This document shows, one piece after another, positions 9,670 to 18,982 of a stretch of DNA of 26,908 nt. The stretch's first letter is position 1; each line of letters begins with the position of its first letter. The stretch is taken from assembly GCA_001953115.1 (NCBI GenBank), contig LSSL01000800.1:8050-34957 (forward strand), written 5' to 3'. The DNA is from Smittium mucronatum. Taxonomy: Eukaryota; Kickxellomycota; Harpellomycetes; Harpellales; Legeriomycetaceae. The translations under genes were made by a program, and so were the position numbers. Under the pieces are notes generated by a model, which was not told the origin of the DNA, did not search any database, and saw only the letters and a program-made list of their open reading frames with translations.

Positions 9670-9797
9670 TTTCTGATATCGATTCATCCTACCTGTATAA
9701 GGGTGATTGATTTCTGATATCGATTCATTCTATTATTATAAGGGTGATTGATTTCTGATATCGATTCATCCTATTATTATAAGGGTGATTGATTTCT
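9627..9797 (+). repeat. 41-bp tandem array starting inside the HAO stop region
   Basis: Four full copies start at 9627, 9668, 9709 and 9750, with a 7-bp partial copy at 9791-9797. The first copy is coding and supplies the last 13 sense codons plus, at its junction with copy 2, the TGA stop. Copies 1 and 2 are identical; copies 3 and 4 share a variant with TATTATTATAAGG. Because 41 is not a multiple of three, later copies do not continue the frame. Confidence 0.95.
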
Positions 9798-12179
9798 TTC
9801 CAAATTCCAAAAAATTCCTTTGAGCTAAAAAATATCTTATTCTTATCCATATACAACATTTCCTCCTTCATTTATTTTTCTTTTGTGCCATAAGAAAACA
9901 TCCCAAACATCTTGTCTATAATGGAAAATATAATTCCTACTTTTGATCATATTTGCTTGCTAATTTATAAAAAAGATTGTTTTCGCTAAATTCCTTGAGA
10001 TTTGTTTTGCTTTTATAGCATATAAATCTTTGTTATTCCGCCCTTAATCTTATTTTAAAGTATAGATTCTTTTCTTTGTAGTATCTATTTGATTATTGTT
10101 TGTGTGGGTTATGGTGATTTTAGTGACTAATCTTTTAATATTTTTATAAATCCCTTTGATATAAAGATAGGATATTTTACATAATTTCAACTGTGTTGAA
10201 ATATCAAGCAGAAATGTATTGGAGTATATCCATGATGTTATAGTCTTATTAACTTATGGTATCAGTTTCTTTTTATAGCTAATTGTCATTAATTTTTTAC
10301 AAAGTTAAAAGTTATGAATTTCCCTCAAAAGAATAAAAAAAGACACCTGTGATTAGATTCGTTCTATTACTTTTACTTGTATTCTAATCTATTGTACTTT
10401 TACTTCTAGTTTTAGGAAACTTTATATAATATTAGGGAATAAAGTTCGAAACCTATGTATTTACTATTTTTGCTTGAGAATATTGTAAAAATAGTTAATC
10501 CATGGTTTTTATAAATTGAAGATTTACTATATCTTTATCTTCAGTTAAAAACATGCGCACGGGATAATACTAGGATTTAAAAAAATATAACTTTACAACA
10601 AGTCGATTTATAAAGAAAATAATGATGTTATTATTTTTAATTCTTTTGTATCTTTTCATTTTTGAGATATACTTAGATACTGCAAATTACTTTGATTCGT
10701 GCATATTATATCCTGCTACGGAATTTGTAGAATCAAAAGTTTTTCCAATCATTTAAATATTAATTCTTAACAAAAGTTTTTATGCGAAATACTTTTTATA
10801 GGCGCTTTTACAAAATATTAAAACTATCTGTTGATTATTAAAATCCATTTAAAACTCTTTATTTTTGAAATCTAGCCTATTTTGGTTTTTTGGATAACTC
10901 AAACCCAAAATATCAAATATTCATTTGAGTTTTGTTATTTATTGATTGGCTGATAATTTTCACAAATTTCTATATCCATCAATGGTTTATGTCGAATAGT
11001 TCAGAATGTCGGCATTAAAATATCACTATTTCATACAGATTTGAGGATATTTTCAAATTACAAGTAAAATCTTTTAATTAATTATGAAATAAATTTCACG
11101 TAAAATCTTTTAATTAATTATGAAATAAATTTCACGTAAAATCTTTTAATTAATTTTGAAATAAATTTCACGTAAAATCTTTTAATTAATTTTGAAATAA
11201 ATTACAAGTAAAATCTTTTAATTAATTTTGAAATAAATTTCACGTAAAAAAAAAAAAAAAAGTAAAATGTTTTATTTAATTACATTTCTTCCCATTACTA
11301 ATAATAAAGCCAAAAAAATGATAATAATCTCGCATAGCATTTCTATATTATGATCCAATACTCATCCACTCTTCATTTATCCTCTTTTTTTGAAAAAAAA
11401 TAGATTCATTCTCGCATCTTTTATTATAATTTTCACCTATTTATTTCTCGATAAATTCACATTCAGTTTAGTAGACTTGCAAAGTATATATCTCCTATTA
11501 GTTCTTTTATACCCCTCCCCCTTCCCACCTTTTCTAAATCAGAATCGCCATTAGGGTATTTTCTATTCTAGCTATACTTACAGAATAAGATGATTAAAGC
11601 AAAATCAGCCCAAGTAAAATTTGAGCGTTTCAGTTAGCTCGTCTTGATTAAAATGATTTTTCCACAAACCCTTTTTTCAAATTTACACTTTTCCCAATAA
11701 CCCAAAACAAATTTGTATCAAGGCCAATATAGATCTAAACAACTCAAAATGATAGTTTTGCTTCTTTAATGAAGTTCATTAGCATAGAACAAGTAGCCAA
11801 CCATTTATACTTTAACAAAAATCTTTGCTGAATAAATCCAAATATATGTACAAATTAAATAAAAAATATGAACTGTAAATATGGCTCATTCGAAAATAAT
11901 CAAATTGAATCCTTTTTAACAATCAAGAAAGAATCCACGAAAAGAATAAAATCGGATTCGCTTCTATTTCTCTTTACTTGAAATATTTACCCCAATATTT
12001 AATAATAATAAACCAAGTGGTCGTTGATAAATTCAAAGAAACAGTTTAAATCTAACCCAACGCAATAAATACAAATCCGTCACGTTAGTTACATATGAAT
12101 CGAATTCAATTTGTTTGATATTATATACAAATGATAAATACAGTTGGAAAATATGCGAAATTTTAATATTGTCAAAAAA
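9798..12179. other. AT-rich spacer between convergent genes
   Basis: The oxidase and the TRIM-like gene point towards each other across this 2.4 kb stretch, so it should hold both 3' ends. No reading frame of interest was seen. It contains the 36-bp array at 11064-11262 and a pyrimidine tract near 11511-11530. No clear AATAAA close to either stop codon was found. Confidence 0.6.
11064..11262 (+). repeat. 36-bp tandem array, five copies, ending in a poly-A run
   Basis: Copies start at 11064, 11100, 11136, 11172 and 11208. The unit reads GTAAAATCTTTTAATTAATT, then (A/T)TGAAATAAATTTCAC. The fifth copy is followed by GTA and a long A run, then another degenerate GTAAAATGTTTT. Units contain the palindrome TTAATTAA. 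Confidence 0.95.
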
Positions 12180-15100
12180 CTATGTCATCATCTGATCCAA
12201 TTTGTTTGCCATCTCCGGCTGAATAAGCCTAATACTTTCCAAAAGATGCTTTTCGTTAGGGAAAAAAACTTCCTTAGGAACTTCTTTTCTTTTTTTCGTA
12301 AAATTTCCTTTTCGAGAGGATGATGACATAACTGTCTTGAGTGATTTAGCCTTACGAATCGGTCTAAGCATCTCTCCTTCTTCATCTTCGCTCATAGCAA
12401 AAGGTACTCTAAAACTCCTTCCTGACTTTAAAATTCCCCCGTCAAGATTATCCTTAGGTCTCAATAAGTCAGTCACCTGATATACTTTAGATATCTGAGC
12501 TACTTTTGATTTTGTTTCTTCTTCGATTTTAGAATCAAAATTTTTTACTGAACTGGTGCCAGAATTCGCAGGAGAATTCCCATTACATGTGTCTTTTATT
12601 GGATTTATTCCGGGTTTTGTAAGATATATCGATGGTCTAGATTTTTTCTTATCATTGGATCTAGGAACAGGCTCGCATAATGACTCTTTATCATTATCAG
12701 GATTTGAAACTAAACTAAAAAAATCAAATCTTTTGTTGATCGAGAAGGAGTCTTTCCCATCTATGCTTTCATAAATGGGGTTACCAGATAAGCTGTTCGG
12801 TTCCAAGGAGCTGTCAGAATCAATACTTGCAAATTTCTGTATAGAATTGTGTATATGCTTGTTATCACGAGAAAAAAGCTCCTTCTTGTTAATTGTTGAT
12901 ATTGCATTAGCCTTAGTGATTCTTTCTAGCTCTAGTTGCGATATTTTTAAGGATATTTTTTCATATTTGTCTTCAATGCTTTCAATTGCATCACAAATAC
13001 TAAAATCGTCACTAGGTATAACGTAAATCAGCTGAGGTTCTTCAGAATTGGAAAAAATATCTTCCTTTTTTAAACTATCATTCTCAGAATCTCCAACTGA
13101 ATTATTCAAATGAGAATCCAACTTAAGCTTAAGAGAAATTTGATTGTTTTTCTTTACTTCAATAGATGATGGGCCTGATTCATCATTTTGTAAATCAAAA
13201 GTAGAATTAGAACTAAAAGAAGATGAACCATTTTTTAGTTCCTGTAATTCCTGTTCAAGTTTTTCAATATAAAGCTGCTGAAGAAAAGATTTATCTCTAT
13301 ATGAAGAGGGACCAAGAGATATAGAAATAGATAATGTATCCAAATTTGGAATATCATTCATCATGCTTAGAAAAGAATCGTTGAATTTTAATAGCTGTAT
13401 TTGCTTTGTTTGGCCAAAAGACCATTCAATGTTGGGAATGGAAATTGTGGGGGCAGGTGATGGAGATCCAAGCCTAGCCGAATCGTAATTTAATAAAGAT
13501 ACACCAACCTCCAAATCGAAAAAAGAATTGAGAGAAAATCTCTGATTTTCTAACGTTAATTCAAGAAGGACCAAAGGCAAACCATCTTTATGGCGGGAGC
13601 GGCGGATATTAGCTTGAAAAACAAAACCAGAAATAGTAAAATCGTGAGAAATGCGGATAGGGTTGTTGATGCGACCTAGGCTATTGGAATTCTCAACAAC
13701 AAAGGTGATTTCTTGAGGCTGAGGTTTAAAAGAAGATGTCAATATAGGCAAAGAGTTTGGAATAGAGGGAATTGTTTCGGGGGCAGTTAATGAAGTGAGC
13801 GAATTGATTATTTGATTAGAATTCTCTACAACTTCTATCCTAGATGAATCTTCCATAAAAGTCTGGAAGGTGTCAATCAGATTATGAAGGGTTTGGCAAT
13901 ATTCAGTTAAGACAAGTCTATTTTGATTAAGAGTTTTTTGAGCTTCACGTAACGAAAATGCTGTTTCCTCTTCAAGATTATCCAAATGAGCTTGTAATTG
14001 ATTCTGAGCTATCTTATAATTATTATCTAAAGAGGAACTTAGGTTTTCGAGCTGGGATAAATCATTTGCGACAGTATCGGCAACAAAGAGAGTGTTTTCC
14101 ATTTTAGAATAAATTGAATCGTAGGCGAGATCGTACTGAGAAGCTAGAGAGGTGATAGAATGCAATTTGTGACGGTCCAATTGTTTAATGCAAATCTCAC
14201 ATAGACCCATTGAACAATCAAGACACCAATATTCAAGTCTCATATTACTGTGTGTGTCACATACATCACGTCTAAAGGAACTTTGGAAGGAATCAAAATT
14301 GTTATTTTCCTTGGTAATATCGGAACAGTTTGAGAGTAGTAATTGATCTTGGGGGGAATCAAGAGATTTATCGGCAGCGATAAAAGGATAGAATACTTCT
14401 GGGAATTTTGAAGATGGAGGTGCATCATTAGTGTTAGATAGGGTGGGATAAAGATTTTGATTGAAATTTTCAGAAGGAATCGAAAACATTTTTTTAAAGG
14501 TACAGTTAACTCTGGTATTGAGAATAAAGTTGTAATTTAAAAAATAAGAGAGGTTGAGGTTTTCAATGTTAAGGGAATACAGATGCTTGAAATTTTGAGT
14601 AAAGGGAAAGTAAGAAAGAATTTGCAGATATATATAGGCAAAATAAAACTTGCTCAGAGAAAAGAAGTTGAAGAGGGAGTCAAAACATAGCTCGGTCAAA
14701 GTAAAGGAAAAGGAAGTTATGGTTGCAGCTTCAGTAATGTTAGATGGAGTGTATATAGGAGAGAGGATGGGGTGATGATTGTTTATACTGAAAATAGAGG
14801 AGAGAGTTACTTTGTTGTATAAATTGGTTCTAAGATTATATTTAGATTCCGTTGACAAATGATGACATCTGGGTGAATTTTTGGCTTTCGAAACAAACGC
14901 AAATATTTTTGAGACGAAGACAGGATATTTTATTGGTTTAGATGGAGATATAGACAACCTGGTTGAAAACAATGATTGGGGAAGCGGGGTAGTATTTATT
15001 TTTCTATTGGCCAAACGGTGTATTACATTATTTTTTGGGTTGACAACGTAAAATGCAATTTTATTGGATGAAATAGGCGAAGCGGGCGCGTTGAAGGAGC

Positions 15101-15575
15101 TGATTGGAGAAGTATATTTACATTTATGCAGGGCAATAATTGGGGATTGAGAATGACATGAATTACGTTGCAAGAGAGTTGATTGTAAGGCAAAAGGATT
15201 GAGTAGGGGTTTGGGCAGCCTGATTATAGAATTCCGGGTGAGCGTAAATGAGCAGCTGGGGATGGCGGAGAATAAAAAGAGAATTAATGCAAGCTGAGAA
15301 TAATCGGAATAAACAAAGTCGTGAGAGTTGTTAAAGCTGGCAATAGTTACGCTAAGGTCGAATATGAGTGTTCCCTCTAATGAGGATATTCGAAAACTGG
15401 TGTTGAAAAAGTAATTGCAGATGGAGTTGTCATGGAAGATGTTGAGATCGGTTACATCGACTGCATGGCTTCTCATAGGAAAGCAAAGCGGCTTCCTAGG
15501 CCTACACGAGGGAATTTTCTGTGTGATTGAAGATATTTCTAAGTAGAATTTGAGGGTTTCGTCGATATTGTACAT
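12180..15575 (-). CDS. RING-less TRIM37-like protein: B-box, coiled coil, MATH-like domain
   Basis: An open frame of 1131 codons. Residues 439-472 form a B-box type 2 zinc finger with ligands C439, H442, C451, C454, C459, C462, H469 and H472. Residues about 485-580 look like a coiled coil rich in Leu, Gln and Glu. Residues about 615-765 resemble a MATH/TRAF domain (ISGFVFQANI, SFFDLEVGVSLLN, WSFGQTKQIQ, LDTLSISISLG), followed by a second short helix (YIEKLEQELQELK) as in TRIM37. The rest is Ser/Asp/Glu/Lys-rich, probably disordered, with a KKRK nuclear-signal candidate at 1094-1097. No RING Cys/His pattern precedes the B-box. TRIM37 proteins are ubiquitin ligases; without a RING a scaffold role is more likely. 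The start is unsure: residues 1-362 differ in composition, and ATG 14489 (residue 363) has a better context. Confidence 0.8.
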   Translation of the reverse strand: MYNIDETLKFYLEISSITQKIPSCRPRKPLCFPMRSHAVDVTDLNIFHDNSICNYFFNTSFRISSLEGTLIFDLSVTIASFNNSHDFVYSDYSQLALILFLFSAIPSCSFTLTRNSIIRLPKPLLNPFALQSTLLQRNSCHSQSPIIALHKCKYTSPISSFNAPASPISSNKIAFYVVNPKNNVIHRLANRKINTTPLPQSLFSTRLSISPSKPIKYPVFVSKIFAFVSKAKNSPRCHHLSTESKYNLRTNLYNKVTLSSIFSINNHHPILSPIYTPSNITEAATITSFSFTLTELCFDSLFNFFSLSKFYFAYIYLQILSYFPFTQNFKHLYSLNIENLNLSYFLNYNFILNTRVNCTFKKMFSIPSENFNQNLYPTLSNTNDAPPSSKFPEVFYPFIAADKSLDSPQDQLLLSNCSDITKENNNFDSFQSSFRRDVCDTHSNMRLEYWCLDCSMGLCEICIKQLDRHKLHSITSLASQYDLAYDSIYSKMENTLFVADTVANDLSQLENLSSSLDNNYKIAQNQLQAHLDNLEEETAFSLREAQKTLNQNRLVLTEYCQTLHNLIDTFQTFMEDSSRIEVVENSNQIINSLTSLTAPETIPSIPNSLPILTSSFKPQPQEITFVVENSNSLGRINNPIRISHDFTISGFVFQANIRRSRHKDGLPLVLLELTLENQRFSLNSFFDLEVGVSLLNYDSARLGSPSPAPTISIPNIEWSFGQTKQIQLLKFNDSFLSMMNDIPNLDTLSISISLGPSSYRDKSFLQQLYIEKLEQELQELKNGSSSFSSNSTFDLQNDESGPSSIEVKKNNQISLKLKLDSHLNNSVGDSENDSLKKEDIFSNSEEPQLIYVIPSDDFSICDAIESIEDKYEKISLKISQLELERITKANAISTINKKELFSRDNKHIHNSIQKFASIDSDSSLEPNSLSGNPIYESIDGKDSFSINKRFDFFSLVSNPDNDKESLCEPVPRSNDKKKSRPSIYLTKPGINPIKDTCNGNSPANSGTSSVKNFDSKIEEETKSKVAQISKVYQVTDLLRPKDNLDGGILKSGRSFRVPFAMSEDEEGEMLRPIRKAKSLKTVMSSSSRKGNFTKKRKEVPKEVFFPNEKHLLESIRLIQPEMANKLDQMMT
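14487..14489 (-). other. Alternative start codon of the TRIM37-like gene
   Basis: On the - strand this ATG follows TTTAAAAAA, a much better initiation context than the ATG at 15575, which has T at -3. Starting here gives 769 residues with the B-box at 77-110. Composition shifts at this point: the 362 residues before it are basic and rich in Ser, Phe, Leu, Pro and Asn, while those after it are more acidic. Against this start, the upstream frame stays open for about 390 codons. Confidence 0.45.
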
Positions 15576-15695
15576 TAAATGAAGTTTGTCTGGTAATATC
15601 TGTATAGTTTTGCCGTTATGATTTGCATGTGTGAAAAAAGGTATATTTTGTATTGAGTATTATTAGTTGTGAAAAGAGGAATGCAAAAAGTCCAA

Positions 15696-15703
15696 TTTTT
15701 ATA
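15696..15703 (-). promoter_or_regulatory. TATA-like box of the TRIM37-like gene
   Basis: TATAAAAA on the - strand lies about 120 bp before the ATG at 15575. With usual spacing, transcription would begin near 15670, just upstream of the long frame. If this is the promoter, a start at 14489 would need a leader of about 1.2 kb or a spliced leader. Confidence 0.4.
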
Positions 15704-16487
15704 CTTTTTTTAGAGGTAATAATCCGTCTCCTGGATCATAGATAGCTAAAAACAAAAATCCCCAAGGATACAGCCTCCAGAGCCCATTCTTGAAATTGAG
15801 AGAGGCCATTAATAATGGAGGCTGCAATAGAGTATCTGATAGTGCTGGATTGTCATGGAAGTTCAGCCTCCATCAAATACGATGTCTTTTGATCACCATT
15901 TGCATTTGCCATTTGGTTCGTTCGTTTTTGGTTAGCTTTGTCTTATTTCTCCCTTCATACTTGTTAACAATTCCTACTAGCATTTACTTTCGTGTCATCC
16001 TCTCCCCTGGGTCCCCATTTCCCAATGGAATTTTTGGTAGTCTTGGGAGTTTTTACCTCCAGTCGATTTTCATTGTTGTCTCCGAGTCCCAAAAAGGCTT
16101 AATTGACAACCAGCTGTTCGGAAACTGCCAAATTTTGGCCTGTATATTTTGCTAATAGTGTTCTTTGGTTTTGATATTTTGATTTGATTGCTTCAACTCT
16201 GTGTTGCCTGAAATTATTTTTTAACAGATTTACTCTTGAATCGGGTTTGATTGGTGGTTTTTTCTTTGATGCGTGGATCCCTTATTGTCTCATAATCGGG
16301 TACTACTTCTAAATTCGGCGGATGTCGCATTGTTCAATTTCTCGAATAAGAGGTGTTTGTGACTTATTTTATTCCTTTTCTGCGTGGAGTCTGTGTTTCT
16401 ATTCAATCCCCCAGTAAAAAAGTATTTAATGTCCAGTTTATTAGCTAAAAATAATCTGTGGTGTAGACTAGCTCTAAATTCCCAATG
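15699..16487 (-). pseudogene. Frame-broken coding-like stretch, unrecognised
   Basis: On the - strand, protein-like stretches follow one another in changing frames: 16487-16290 (65 codons, then TGA), 16330-16214 (ATG, 38 codons), 16281-16099 (60 codons, then TAA) continuing open to 15964, and finally about 60 codons ending in TAA at 15699. Composition is far less AT-rich than the desert beyond 16490. The peptides are rich in Lys, Arg, Asn and Gln, with short runs such as KLNNATSAEF and RQHRVEAIKSKYQ. No family was recognised; a retrotransposon gag-like fossil, or exons of a spliced gene, would both fit. A + strand frame across the same region begins with TTG and has no ATG. Confidence 0.35.
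15771..15873. repeat. Three alternating copies of a GC-rich decamer
   Basis: CAGCCTCCAG lies at 15771, ATGGAGGCTG at 15815 and CAGCCTCCAT at 15864. The last two are perfect inverted copies of 10 bp; the first matches over 9 bp. They lie 70-170 bp upstream of the TATA-like box of the TRIM37-like gene, so a regulatory role is possible. They also fall within the coding-like fossil, where each encodes Trp-Arg-Leu. Confidence 0.5.
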
Positions 16488-17713
16488 TTAGGAATTAGCA
16501 ATTTAGCAAAGCCGAAAGTCAAGAATCCAAAATTCCTTCTAATAAAACATGAAGCTTTTCTTAAAATATGATATCCCTCGATAATCATTTAAATATAATA
16601 AAAGCATATTATTGAAAAATCTTATGGTTTTTTCCTACCTTTATTATTATTATTGCTTTACTTCAGCCCATTAAATATCGTAAATAGCTCTTTGTGTTAA
16701 ACGGATAAAACACATTATCCTTTATTGATATTTATTTTCTGAAAATAATAAATGCAAGTTGTTTTGAATTATATTCCGATTAATGAAAACCCCAAGAGTA
16801 TTTTTAAACCCAAAAATCAACAAAGTGTTTAACAACATTTAAATTTAAAAATAAATTCCGAAAAAAAAAACTAACTATTTAACGCCTCTTTTTTGGTCTC
16901 GATTTAAATCATTCATAAAAATGTATGTAATAGATTTTTTAATCCCTGTATTGCTTCATTGATAATGGCTAAAAATTAATTATATAAAATCAACATTCCT
17001 GAAATTCATTTTCAAATGCAAATTCTTTATCCCATCACTAATTATATTAGTTTGCTAGAAACTTAATTATGCTTCTCAGTAATGTTAATTGAATACCCAG
17101 ATTTTAATTGGTTTGATTTATAGATGCCATATAATATTTTATTTGATTATGAAATGCATCTTTATCGACTAAAAATATTACATTTTTTTAAATCTCTTTT
17201 TAATAAATTTGATGATTATCGGATATAAAACCTGCAATATTTTATAAAACATAACATAGTAATCTTGTCCAAAATTCATATAAAAATAATAATCTTCATG
17301 ATATTATTAGAAAAATCTTATATCAAATAAAAAAAACTAAAATTTATAAACTTTTCTTTTTTTATTTTATAAAACCCCATTCTTTCGAAGAAGGCATAAA
17401 TTAAATATTAGACCAATTTATTTTGATTATTTTAAACTTTAGGATGGTAATCGTTTTTTTTTATAACTTTTCTATACAATCTCTCATTAGCTGGGTATGA
17501 TCTTTAATTTTATATTTTTAATAAAAACTAAAATTCCATTTTAATTTTATAATTCGATTTGAAAAAAAGGGGCTATATTTTAAATTAAAAGTAAATATTT
17601 TATAATTTCTTATTTCGATTTTTTTTATCAAAAAAATGAATTAGAGATATATTTGTTTGTTTGCGTTAATTGTACTAATTTCTGGAAAAAAATATTGTCG
17701 ATATATTCTGATT

Positions 17714-17733
17714 TTATTATTATTATTATTATT
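17714..17733 (+). repeat. (TTA)n microsatellite
   Basis: Nearly seven perfect TTA units in a row within the AT-rich desert. Confidence 0.85.
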
Positions 17734-18364
17734 GTAAAGCTACTGAGAAAAATTAAAAATTAAAATGGATTCATAAAACTATCTCCTAGTTGCATATAGC
17801 TTCAATTTTTTTTCACAGAGGGAAGGAGCTGCCACTGACTTAAAAATTTAGATATTAATAAGTGATTTTCATTTTCTATGATAAAAACTTCTAGATAAAA
17901 AAAATTATGGATACATATGAAAAAACCAATATAAATCTAAAATAATATTAATATCTTTTATAGAAATTTTCGATAGAACATAAGTATTAATAAAATTTAT
18001 CTTTCAAACATATCATTATTTTTATAAGCATTTATTTGACTTTTTCGAAATTCAAAATTAACTTTATAAATATCTGTTTATATGCAAAAAAAATTTCTAC
18101 GATATTTTTTTTCTATGTATGCTTCTCCAGAAAAACAATATTTTTTTAAATGGAATCAAAATTAAAAGGGAAAGTGTTATTTTTAGAGAATTTCAAATAT
18201 ACCAGGTCCATACAATTTTAGTTCTGTAATAAGGGAAATAGTTTAAATTATTATTTGTATAATAATTTATTAATTTTTAATTCACATTCCACCGAAAAAT
18301 TTCATATCACCTATTCATATTTATATTTTATTCTTATTGAAAAGATTATAAATTATAAGTTCAA

Positions 18365-18982
18365 AAGTATTTATACACAAAAATACGTGATTTTATACAA
18401 AATTAGGCAATTATACGAAAATTCTCTTTTTTAGCCAATAAAACCCCTTAAATATTTAGTATCCATAGACTAAGTATAAGCACTCTTTTTATTTGACCAT
18501 TCTATTAATCTATTAATTTCTATATTCAAAAATTAAACCAGAGTTACTAAATTTAGGGTTCTCTGAATGTAGATAAATTGCTATAAATTTTTGATGCTTT
18601 CCTAATTAAAAAATTTTAAAGGGTTAATTGAATCACATGTAGCTAAAATAAAATCCCATTAACATCTAAAGTGGTTATAATTAATAAAATGAGTGCAAAG
18701 AAAAAAATTGGCGCATAAAAATTATGGAATCTATAGAATAAAACTTTAAATCACCAGAAATAGTATCGGATTTCGAGTTGGTCTATTAATTCTATGTATA
18801 AAGTAATCTGGAATCAAAAAGAATCAGCAATATAATTTAATTAAAAAAACTATAAAATAAAATGAGTTCTTATGTTTTGTGAATAAATTATGATTATTTA
18901 AGGGACTCTATTGGTCAAAAAAAGTTTTTGTGTATAATTGCCTAATTTTTTGTAATAAACGTAGTTATGTTTGTAAATACTT
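18365..18982. mobile_element. MITE-like element with ~90-bp terminal inverted repeats
   Basis: The arms at 18365-18454 and 18895-18982 are inverted copies. The core AATTAGGCAATTATAC (18401-18416) is perfectly matched by GTATAATTGCCTAATT (18932-18947). Matching continues inwards (GCCAATA, then CCCCTTAAAT, against ACCAATA and TCCCTTAAAT) and outwards (AAGTATTTA, TACGT, ATT). The roughly 440 bp between the arms has no gene. The size and structure fit a non-autonomous DNA transposon. Weaker similarity goes on outside the arms, so the exact ends and target-site duplication are not defined. Confidence 0.6.

Noticed and set aside
10438..10460. GTTCGAAAC, resembling the B box of a tRNA gene
   Set aside because: The flanking bases do not form a T-arm stem and no acceptor or D-arm is present.
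9627..11262. Tandem arrays considered as CRISPR
   Set aside because: The copies are directly adjacent with no spacers, and the genome is eukaryotic.
12556..13026. + strand frames opposite the TRIM37-like gene
   Set aside because: They are shadows of the - strand coding region and show no motif of their own.
15790..16155. 121-codon + strand frame with hydrophobic stretches
   Set aside because: It begins with TTG and contains no ATG at all. The opposite strand has better coding-like fragments over the same DNA.
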